Positions 57,048 through 64,000 of a DNA stretch of 64,000 nucleotides are shown here, in pieces. The translations under genes and the position numbers were made by a program. The stretch comes from Evansella caseinilytica. Lineage in GTDB: Bacteria > Bacillota > Bacilli > Bacillales > Salisediminibacteriaceae. The DNA lies in NCBI RefSeq assembly GCF_900107275.1, contig NZ_FNPI01000013.1:90752-154751 (forward strand). The letters are read 5' to 3'. The notes beneath the pieces are model-generated. The model was not told the origin of the DNA. It did not search any database and was given only the letters and a program-made list of their open reading frames with translations. The first letter of the stretch is position 1, and the number at the start of each line of letters is the position of its first letter.

Positions 57048-58099
57048 AAACCCTAATAACTGGTGCTGCTGGGTTCATCGGCATGTACATTTCGCAGCGT
57101 CTTCTTGAAGAAGGCTTTTTTGTCGTTGGAATTGATAATTTAAATGATTATTATGATCCTCAATTGAAGAATGATCGTTTGCTTGAGTTGCAGGGATATG
57201 AGAATTTTGAGTTTCACAAGATGGATTTAATAGAGCGTGAGCGGTTGCAGCAATTGTTTTTGGATAAAGAGATCACCCATGTCATTAATCTTGCCGCGCA
57301 GGCAGGGGTTCGTCACAGCTTAAAAAATCCCCATGTGTATATTGAATCAAATCTTGTAGGCTTTACAAATTTATTGGAAGCTTGCAGAGCGGGTAATGTG
57401 GAACATCTAATTTATGCCTCTTCCAGCTCTGTGTATGGTGCCAATCGGAAAATGCCGTTTTCTACTTCTGATGAAGTGAACCATCCGGTCAGCCTATATG
57501 CAGCGACGAAAAAGGCAAATGAGCTGCTTGCTCATTCCTATAGCCATTTATATAGTATTCCAACAACCGGGCTTCGCTTTTTTACTGTTTATGGCCCTTG
57601 GGGTCGGCCGGATATGGCGTACTTTTCCTTCACGAAAAATATCGTTGAAGGTAAGACGATTAAAGTCTTTAACCATGGGGAAATGATGCGTGACTTCACG
57701 TATATTGATGATATAGTAGATGGTGTTGTGGGGCTCCTTGAACAGCCGCCTCAAGCAGATCCGAATTGGGATCGAGAGCATCCTGTCGCCAGTACAAGCT
57801 ACGCACCATACAAAATTTACAATATCGGAAACAACCAGCCGGTGAAACTGATGGACTTTATTGAGACGTTGGAGAAGCATCTTGGAATCAAGGCGAAGAA
57901 GGAATTTTTACCAATGCAACCAGGAGATGTCCTGGCTACTTATGCTGATATTGATGATTTGAAAGAAGCAGCAGGGTTTCATCCTTCTACCACGATTGAG
58001 GAAGGGTTAAGAAAGTTTGTTGATTGGTATAAAGAATATTATCATGTGGAAGAAACTGCGGAAGCGTTCCTCGTGTCGAACACTGAGAAACAAAAATAA
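57044..58099 (+). CDS. UDP-glucuronate 4-epimerase-like (CapI type) sugar epimerase
   Basis: Extended SDR of 351 residues. ITGAAGFIGMYISQRLLEEG binds NAD; SSSVYGANRKMPF, the catalytic YAATKKANE, and GLRFFTVYGPWGRPDMA with the following FTKNIVEG match CapI/GAE-type UDP-glucuronate epimerases. It would supply UDP-galacturonate for the polymer. Base composition returns toward that of the core genome, unlike the flippase before it. Last gene of the cluster. Confidence 0.88.
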   Translation: MKTLITGAAGFIGMYISQRLLEEGFFVVGIDNLNDYYDPQLKNDRLLELQGYENFEFHKMDLIERERLQQLFLDKEITHVINLAAQAGVRHSLKNPHVYIESNLVGFTNLLEACRAGNVEHLIYASSSSVYGANRKMPFSTSDEVNHPVSLYAATKKANELLAHSYSHLYSIPTTGLRFFTVYGPWGRPDMAYFSFTKNIVEGKTIKVFNHGEMMRDFTYIDDIVDGVVGLLEQPPQADPNWDREHPVASTSYAPYKIYNIGNNQPVKLMDFIETLEKHLGIKAKKEFLPMQPGDVLATYADIDDLKEAAGFHPSTTIEEGLRKFVDWYKEYYHVEETAEAFLVSNTEKQK

Positions 58100-58144
58100 T
58101 GGGAAGTAGTATCTGGTATATTTTCTGCAAATTAAATTCCTATA

Positions 58145-58342
58145 TGTGTTTGTTCACAAAGAATGTTTTTTATCTTTTTGAACAAACACGATGCAATGGG
58201 TGAAGCCGATGCATTCTTTTCAAACCGGCTAGGAATGGGTTTCTCGGAACCAGGATGGTGACATTCCGCCGTTGCCCATAGGACGTGGGCAACGGTGGAA
58301 TTGGGTGCATCGAGCAGAACCATTGCCTTTTTGAACATGCTC
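58145..58342 (+). mobile_element. MITE-like dispersed repeat, short copy
   Basis: Begins GTGTTTGTTCACAAAGAATG with its hairpin partner CTTTTTGAACAAACACG, has GATGCATTCTTTTCAAACCG, GGTGACATTCCGCCGTTGCC and CATAGGACGTGGGCAACGG, and ends GCCTTTTTGAACATGCTCT. TATAT lies on both sides. Confidence 0.75.
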
Positions 58343-58374
58343 TATATGACCACAGGAAAAGTAGTGATGAAAAC

Positions 58375-58420
58375 AGAAGCTGTTCAGAAAGATCATACTC
58401 CACCTTTTTGAACAGCTTCT
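58375..58420. repeat. Minimal paired-end derivative of the MITE-like repeat
   Basis: AGAAGCTGTTCAGAAAG and CTTTTTGAACAGCTTCT form a 17-bp inverted repeat with one mismatch and only 12 nt between, i.e. the two ends without a body. Confidence 0.6.
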
Positions 58421-58674
58421 ATGCCGTGAATGAACCAAGTGCATTTTTTCATCCGTCATTTTCAAGTTAGAAACGCCTCAAATTAAAATGCTTTTGCTTT
58501 CATCCGACTTCAAAAAACTTGCCCAGCTTCGCTTTGCCGAACTTGCCCAGCATGGGACAGCCACGTTAACTCATCATCTCTCTATTTTTGAGATACTTGG
58601 TGCTTAATCACCGCTTGCCGCCATTTTTGGAAGGATGAAGCGGTAAATTTTTTTAACAAAATTACTCAAGTAGA

Positions 58675-58703
58675 TTGACGTCAAAATTGCAAGCGGTTAC
58701 AAT
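58675..58703 (+). promoter_or_regulatory. Predicted SigA promoter of the pectate-lyase-like gene
   Basis: TTGACG (58675-58680), a 17-nt spacer and TACAAT (58698-58703): a near-consensus vegetative promoter. It reads toward the gene at 59062, ~350 bp away. Confidence 0.7.
58687..58701. promoter_or_regulatory. Catabolite-responsive element (CRE)
   Basis: TTGCAAGCGGTTACA fits the Bacillus CRE consensus WTGNAANCGNWNNCW at every defined position. It overlaps the -10 region of the predicted promoter, where CcpA binding would repress transcription when preferred sugars are present. This suits a polysaccharide-degrading gene. Confidence 0.65.
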
Positions 58704-58711
58704 TGAAATAA

Positions 58712-58727
58712 TTAACAACGTTGTTAA
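58712..58727. promoter_or_regulatory. LacI-type operator, copy 1
   Basis: Perfect 16-bp palindrome TTAACAACGTTGTTAA with the central CG typical of LacI/GalR-family operators, just downstream of the predicted transcription start. Confidence 0.6.
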
Positions 58728-58761
58728 AAGCGGAAGCATCGCAGCGTTCGATAAAATAAAA

Positions 58762-58775
58762 TAACAACGTTGTTA
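58762..58775. promoter_or_regulatory. LacI-type operator, copy 2
   Basis: TAACAACGTTGTTA, a 14-bp perfect palindrome identical in core to copy 1 and centred 49 bp downstream. Two sites suggest cooperative binding or a small loop by one repressor. The regulator gene is not in the window. Confidence 0.6.
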
Positions 58776-58885
58776 AAATGATGTGTTCTCACATAATAAT
58801 GGTTTCTGATTTTTCATGAAACCGACTGTTTTATGAATATAACATAACATTTTTTTAAAGGAGGGTATGGTCAAAGTGTCATATT

Positions 58886-59032
58886 AGAGCGTGTTCAAAA
58901 AGGCAATGGCTCCGCTCGATGCGCCATCTATGAGAAAACCACTCATAGATGGCATGAAAAGAATGCATCGGCTCCACTCATTGCTTCGTGTTTGTTCAAA
59001 AAGATGAAAAGCGATCTTTTTGAACAAACACT
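58886..59032 (-). mobile_element. MITE-like dispersed repeat between operators and gene
   Basis: Plus-strand ends AGAGCGTGTTCAAAAAGGC and TCTTTTTGAACAAACACT. ATT lies on both sides (58883-58885 and 59033-59035). It splits a strong ribosome binding site plus ATG (AAAGGAGGGTATGG at 58857-58870, followed by a six-codon frame ending in TAG) from the actual gene start at 59062. Confidence 0.75.
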
Positions 59033-59061
59033 ATTACTTTGAATGAGGAGAGGGGTATCAA

Positions 59062-62000
59062 ATGAGGAGAAAACATAATCGGTTTTTAGCAATAATCATG
59101 GCAGTCATTTTAGTTTTATCACCGATGAATCTAACTGTTTTGGCGCAAGAAGCAGAAGAAGACAATGAGATGATCTCCATTTCAAGCGATTGGCGCGGGA
59201 GCGTTTTCGGTGATAATGGCGGACAAGGGAACATAAGTTATGAAAATTTTGAGATTACAGAACATGATAATGGTACTGTAACTCTTCGCAGTTCTAATGA
59301 TCGAGGGAAGATTGCGAGCGGCACGGAAGGAATCGCCTATTATTTTAAGGATGTTCCTGCAAATGGAAATTTTGAAATAATGGTCAAAGCTCATGTCGAT
59401 GATTGGACCGCTAATAACCAAGTTTCCTTTGGCTTGATGCTTCGCGGGAATGTTCTTGATAATGAAAATCAGGGCGCATTTACGGGAGACTATGTAGCCG
59501 TAGGTGCTCTTGATCAACAAATGAAGGGTTTCTTTAAATATGAAAATTCAAACATCCAAAAAGATGGCTTAGTATTTCCGGAGACAGCTTCTCCTGCTGC
59601 TGATCAAGAATATGACCTTAGCATCCAAAAGTCTGGTCATCTCTATATTTTAAAAATTGATGGAGAAATCCAAACAATTGAGAGCTATGATGGGGAAATT
59701 CAGTTTGCCGGACTTTTCACATCAAGAAATACGACGGTTACGTTTAGCGATGTTCATTTGAAGATTGACGATGGCAAGGTAGATCTTGGAGACTGGGAAT
59801 TTAGTGCTTTTGGCGGCAATACGAGTGTGGAACGCAATCCGGACCCAGCGTTACTAGAGGATGGTTCTGTTACGCTGCTGGCGACTGGCGGGAAGGTGGC
59901 TGCTGGTGACGAGGGGCTATCTTACTATTATAAGGAAGTTCCAGCAGATGCCAACTTTGAAATCCAAACGAATGCTTTAGTGAAAAGTTTTAACAGCAAT
60001 AGCTCTATTAGTACACCGAATCAAAAGTCCTTTGGTCTGATGGTGCGCAATGAGGTTGGCGAACACGGCGATTCAACTGTTCAAACGACGGATTATGTTG
60101 CTGTTGGCGCACTCGACACGGTGATGAAAGGATTTTATAAACAAAGCGGCGCTCAATCGAAATTTGATCCGTTTGCCCATGCGAATCTACCGGCAGCCGG
60201 AGAAGAATTCGAGCTTTCGATTCGAAAATCTGGTGATACATTTGTCGTATCCGTAAATGGTGAAAGTGAAACGGTGTCTCTTGAAAATCTGCTAAGTGAG
60301 ACGGCTTATGTCGGGCTTTACGTTGCCCGCGATGCAGAGGTCGTCTTTCGTGACTTTGACATTCAAGTTGATGCGAGAAAAGTAACAGGATTAACAGTGG
60401 ATACGAATGAGATGAAGACCGAATATCTTCGCGGGGAAAACTTAGATTTATCTGGCTTAAACGTGACGGCACAGTTTTCAGATGGCAGTCAGTCGGTCCT
60501 GTCTGAGAGCGATTATATTGTAACGGGGTTTGACAGCAGTGAAGCTGGCACGAATACAATTACAATTCATTATAATGGGCAAACAAAGACAATTGATTTA
60601 ACCATTATGGAGCTGCAGGTTACAGAATTGGATATTAAATATTTTCCTGCTAAAATGACCTATTACAAGGGAGATACTTTTAATCCTCAAGGGTTTGTCG
60701 TTGTAGCGAATTATGAAAATGGCTTTACATTCGCAGAGCTTGCTAGTGACCAATATACGTTCTTGATTGAAGGGGAAGACATTACATCAGAGTATGTGTT
60801 TGAATCTGCTGGGCAAGTAGAGATTACGGTTCGTTCAACGGAAACGCCTGAGACGACTGCGTCATTTGAGGTAACGGTTTCGGACGCAGAAATGAAGGAG
60901 CTGAAAATAAGACAAGCTCCAGTCAAAACTCTTTATTTTCTTGGAGACACGTTGGATTTAGCTGGACTGAGTTTGTATGCGAACTATAGTGATGGTCAAG
61001 CGGTTCGCCTAATGGCAGGTGAGTTCCAGGTTTCAAGTCTTGATACAACGACTCCCGGAGAGCGCGAAGTTACCCTTTTTCATAAAGGTGTATCTACTAG
61101 TTTTGTTGTAACTGTAAAAGAAAAAGAGCTGGTGGCGATTGAAGTAACCGAGTATCCAAGAACAACGTTTTTTACAGGAGAAGAGTTTGAAGCAAATGGA
61201 TTAGCCGTGTCAAAAGTATATGATAATTCCGATAAAGAAGTATTGGCGGAAGCAGATTATACGGTTGACGCCACCGCTTTTAACGGAAATGAAGCTGGAA
61301 CGTATGACATCCAAATTGCTGCGGCAGATGACGCGGTTTCGTCGATTAGTTATGAAGTAACGGTGAGAGAAAAAACAGAGCCTGAATGGAAGAAGATGAG
61401 GTTTGGTCAATCTACTTCGAATCAACTAAACTATGTGGAAGAGTTAGAGGATGGCATAATAAAAGTCGTCGCACTTGAAGGCGGCGGAAAAATCACGGGA
61501 GATCATGATGGAATAGCCTTCTACTATACTGAAATTGATGCAGAGGAAGATAACTTTGTCTTATCTGCTGATATTAAGGTCATTGATTATGCGAAAACCC
61601 CGCATGATGGACAAGAGTCATTCGGGATGATGGCAAGAGATGCCGTAAATCCTGTTCAAGATGCAAGTGTGTTTGCTTCCAATATTGCTGCTGTTGGCGG
61701 CTTCAGCGGTGGAACGAGGGAAGAGAATGGAACACAGCTGTTTATCCGAACCGGGGTAGTAGCAGCAGACGGAGAGGGAAGTGAAGGCGTTCAAAAGAAA
61801 ATGCTAAGCAATGAACGTCCGAACGTAAGCAATACTCATCCGGAAAAGGAATATCGTTTAACCCTATCCAAAACAAACAGCGGTTATACAGGACAATTAA
61901 ATGACGGTGAAGAAGCGATGTTCTTTGAGCCGGACATTTTACAAGTACAGGATTCAAAAATGTACGTAGGCTTCTATGCGGCCCGTCTTGCAACAATCGA

Positions 62001-63876
62001 GGTTAGTAATATGGACTTTGCAGTAACAGCAGTGAAAACGGATGCGCCAAAGATTGAACCGCCGGCAGAAGCGGTTACCCCAAGTCTGAATGTGTTATCC
62101 CTTGATAAAACATCGAAGACCGATTATGACTTATTCATTCGCGCAAATGTCGATGGAATTGTCAGCGTGAGACAAGGGCAAAAGGTAATTGCCCAAGACT
62201 ATCCGGTTGAAGCAGGAAAAGTCGTAGATTTTGCAACTGAGCTTAACCAAAACAGCAACACCAACTTCAGTATCACGTTCTTGCCTGATGATACGCAGTA
62301 TTTGACGACATATGATCAAATTGTCCGTAATTTCTCCGTGGAAACAAGAGCGTATACAGAAGGCGGCGATATTTACGTATCACCAGCTGGAACGAAGGAA
62401 GGAGACGGTTCGAAAGACCATCCGCTTGATTTAGATACAGCGGTCCACTTCGTAAGCGAAGGGCAGAAGATTATTGTTCAGGAAGGTCAATACATCCGTC
62501 ATACTCCTCTTGAAATTAAAAAGTATAACGATGGAACAAAAGAGGCAATGAAATATTTGGTTGCTGACCCTGAGGCCGAGGAAAGACCTGTCATTGATTT
62601 TGACCGACGTTCAGAAGGGGTTGTCCATAGCGGAAACTACTGGCATGTAGAGGGAATTGATTTTGCTCGCTCAGCAGGGAATACAAAAGGATATACGATT
62701 GGCGGAAGCTATAACATCATCGAAAATATCCGTGTATTTGAAAATGGTGATACCGGTTTGCAAATCAGCCGTACAGACAGTTCCGCACCGCGAGAAGAAT
62801 GGCCGGCTCATAATCTTGTCTTAAATAGTGTCGCCTTTGATAACCGTGATCCATCTGAAAATAATGCCGATGGATTTGCAGCTAAATTAACGGTTGGAGA
62901 AGGCAATGTGTTTAGAGGCTGTATCTCTCACAACAATATTGATGATGGCTGGGACTTGTATACGAAGGTCGGAACAGGTGCTATCGGTGCTGTTACGATT
63001 GAAAACAGTATTGCCTTTAATAATGGCCGCTTAACAAACGGCTATGAAGGCAATGCAGGCAAAAACGGTTTTAAGCTTGGTGGAGAAGGAATTCATGTTC
63101 CTCATGTCATTCGAAACAGTATTGCGTTCGGAAATGGCTATTTTGGATTTACAAGTAACAGCAACCCTGGGCTGATTGCTGAAAATAATATCGGTTATAA
63201 CAATGGCGGTGCAAACATTAGCTTTACAACGTATGCTCATATCCCTGATGATTTTACGATTGATGGCTTTGTATCCTATAGAACGAGTGGAGATGCACGG
63301 GACAGCTACCCATCAATATTAGAATCAGATAAAAACTATATGTTTAACGGAACAAAATCGGTCAATAAATCTGGGCAGGAGCTACCGGAGGATATTCTTG
63401 AAAGCTTAGAATCGATTTTTGAAAAGGATTCCGAGGGTAAAATTGTTTCGATTAAACGTAACGATGATGGCGAGATTCTGTGGGGCGATGTTTGGGAGAC
63501 CTTTAATGAATTCATTCACCCTGAACCTCAGGTTGATCTTGTCGAAGCAGCGATTAAATTTACTCCTTATGTATTAAATTTAAAAGGAGTTAACCGTTCA
63601 AATGGCAACAATCAATCTGCTGCGACAGTTCAAATTCAACTGTCAAGTGAATTAAGTGTAAATGATATAGAAGCAGAGTCCATTCAACTAAACGGTGCAG
63701 CTAAACCAATGGCTGGATCAGCTGAAGTATCAGGTAATACATTGACAGTGAAGTTTTCTCGTCAAGATTTGCTTTCCGTAGTGGAAGAAGGAAATCAGGT
63801 TGAGATCGTTGTTACAGGTCAATTGAAGTCTGGTGTGAGTTTTGAAGGAACTGCTGTTATTAGAGTGCTGAAATAA
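59062..63876 (+). CDS. Large secreted pectate-lyase-like protein (PL9 type) with Ig-like domains
   Basis: 1604 residues. A signal peptide ends near LTVLAQ (about residue 29). Two related ~190-residue modules follow (about 43-233 and 243-438; repeated SFGLM.R and DYVAVGALD phrases), then four bacterial Ig-like (Big_3) domains (about 440-516, 517-610, 611-690, 690-772), a third copy of the first module (about 774-990), a linker domain, and a right-handed beta-helix (about 1101-1495). The helix has NADGFAAKLT, with Lys1275 as probable catalytic base, and HNNIDDGWDLYTK, typical of PL9 pectate lyases. The last ~110 residues are a Big-type tail. ATG follows GAGGAGAGGGGTATCAA. Likely degrades pectic polymers outside the cell. 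Confidence 0.88.
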   Translation: MRRKHNRFLAIIMAVILVLSPMNLTVLAQEAEEDNEMISISSDWRGSVFGDNGGQGNISYENFEITEHDNGTVTLRSSNDRGKIASGTEGIAYYFKDVPANGNFEIMVKAHVDDWTANNQVSFGLMLRGNVLDNENQGAFTGDYVAVGALDQQMKGFFKYENSNIQKDGLVFPETASPAADQEYDLSIQKSGHLYILKIDGEIQTIESYDGEIQFAGLFTSRNTTVTFSDVHLKIDDGKVDLGDWEFSAFGGNTSVERNPDPALLEDGSVTLLATGGKVAAGDEGLSYYYKEVPADANFEIQTNALVKSFNSNSSISTPNQKSFGLMVRNEVGEHGDSTVQTTDYVAVGALDTVMKGFYKQSGAQSKFDPFAHANLPAAGEEFELSIRKSGDTFVVSVNGESETVSLENLLSETAYVGLYVARDAEVVFRDFDIQVDARKVTGLTVDTNEMKTEYLRGENLDLSGLNVTAQFSDGSQSVLSESDYIVTGFDSSEAGTNTITIHYNGQTKTIDLTIMELQVTELDIKYFPAKMTYYKGDTFNPQGFVVVANYENGFTFAELASDQYTFLIEGEDITSEYVFESAGQVEITVRSTETPETTASFEVTVSDAEMKELKIRQAPVKTLYFLGDTLDLAGLSLYANYSDGQAVRLMAGEFQVSSLDTTTPGEREVTLFHKGVSTSFVVTVKEKELVAIEVTEYPRTTFFTGEEFEANGLAVSKVYDNSDKEVLAEADYTVDATAFNGNEAGTYDIQIAAADDAVSSISYEVTVREKTEPEWKKMRFGQSTSNQLNYVEELEDGIIKVVALEGGGKITGDHDGIAFYYTEIDAEEDNFVLSADIKVIDYAKTPHDGQESFGMMARDAVNPVQDASVFASNIAAVGGFSGGTREENGTQLFIRTGVVAADGEGSEGVQKKMLSNERPNVSNTHPEKEYRLTLSKTNSGYTGQLNDGEEAMFFEPDILQVQDSKMYVGFYAARLATIEVSNMDFAVTAVKTDAPKIEPPAEAVTPSLNVLSLDKTSKTDYDLFIRANVDGIVSVRQGQKVIAQDYPVEAGKVVDFATELNQNSNTNFSITFLPDDTQYLTTYDQIVRNFSVETRAYTEGGDIYVSPAGTKEGDGSKDHPLDLDTAVHFVSEGQKIIVQEGQYIRHTPLEIKKYNDGTKEAMKYLVADPEAEERPVIDFDRRSEGVVHSGNYWHVEGIDFARSAGNTKGYTIGGSYNIIENIRVFENGDTGLQISRTDSSAPREEWPAHNLVLNSVAFDNRDPSENNADGFAAKLTVGEGNVFRGCISHNNIDDGWDLYTKVGTGAIGAVTIENSIAFNNGRLTNGYEGNAGKNGFKLGGEGIHVPHVIRNSIAFGNGYFGFTSNSNPGLIAENNIGYNNGGANISFTTYAHIPDDFTIDGFVSYRTSGDARDSYPSILESDKNYMFNGTKSVNKSGQELPEDILESLESIFEKDSEGKIVSIKRNDDGEILWGDVWETFNEFIHPEPQVDLVEAAIKFTPYVLNLKGVNRSNGNNQSAATVQIQLSSELSVNDIEAESIQLNGAAKPMAGSAEVSGNTLTVKFSRQDLLSVVEEGNQVEIVVTGQLKSGVSFEGTAVIRVLK

Positions 63877-63884
63877 AGTTGGTG

Positions 63885-63927
63885 AACAGGCTGTTGAGAT
63901 GATTTTCTCAACAGCCTGTTTTTTTTA
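63885..63927 (+). terminator. Intrinsic terminator of the pectate-lyase-like gene
   Basis: AACAGGCTGTTGAG and CTCAACAGCCTGTT form a perfect 14-bp stem with an 8-nt loop followed by eight T. Confidence 0.9.
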
Positions 63928-64000
63928 TGTTCGTTAGTCCGATTATTCAGATAGTTATAGTATAATAAAAATAGCAGTTCGAGCAGATAAAAAAGAGTAC

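Overview
The window reads as chromosomal DNA of an endospore-forming, flagellated Gram-positive bacillus (Bacillaceae). The marker genes spoIID, spoIIQ, spoIIID, mbl, flhO/flhP and fabZ occur in the same relative order as in Bacillus subtilis, start codons are often GTG or TTG with strong AGGAGG-type ribosome binding sites, and a TPP riboswitch precedes thiC. The genus cannot be fixed from the sequence alone. Very acidic lipoproteins and many dispersed repeats hint at an alkaliphilic or halotolerant lineage, but that is inference.

Layout. 1-3.9 kb: end of a complex I operon (nuoL, nuoM, nuoN). 5.3-24.8 kb: conserved envelope, sporulation and flagellar block (DUF1146 protein, ywmB, murA, spoIID, spoIIQ, thiC with its riboswitch, an M50-like membrane protease, spoIIID, mbl, flhO, flhP, an EpuA-like membrane protein, fabZ, two acidic lipoproteins). 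25.9-27.6 kb: secreted NlpC/P60 cell wall hydrolase. 28.0-34.9 kb: poly-gamma-glutamate locus (pgsB, pgsC, pgsA, a membrane-anchored gamma-glutamyltransferase and an unrecognised membrane protein), then a convergent LytR-CpsA-Psr ligase. 36.7-58.1 kb: tyrosine-kinase-controlled polysaccharide locus (ywqC/D/E, gtaB, a UDP-GlcNAc 4,6-dehydratase, an initiating sugar transferase, glycosyltransferases, a Wzy-like polymerase, a polysialyltransferase-like gene, neuB-neuC-neuA, a pyruvyltransferase, a Wzx-like flippase, a UDP-sugar epimerase). The middle of this locus is clearly richer in A/T than the rest. 59.1-63.9 kb: a 1604-residue secreted pectate-lyase-like protein behind a promoter carrying a CRE site and two LacI-type operators.

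How the genes fit together. The window is largely about the cell surface: peptidoglycan precursor synthesis and remodelling, sporulation envelope proteins, a gamma-polyglutamate capsule that may be anchored by a CapD-like enzyme, and a second, probably sialic-acid-containing polysaccharide assembled by a Wzx/Wzy route under YwqC/D/E control.

The most striking unexplained feature is a set of dispersed non-coding repeats. At least nine copies or fragments, roughly 50-410 bp, share ends of the form AGNGNNTGTTCAAAAAG and behave like transposase-less MITEs with a mosaic interior. A second, unrelated body carried on the same ends occurs at 40.8 kb. Two further families of perfect palindromes are present: GTGCCAGGCAC repeats, seen here only in the pgs locus, and GGGACATG repeats between 10.7 and 25.1 kb. 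Several repeats sit inside regulatory DNA (upstream of gtaB, thiC and the pectate lyase gene). No transposase, CRISPR array, rRNA or tRNA was seen.
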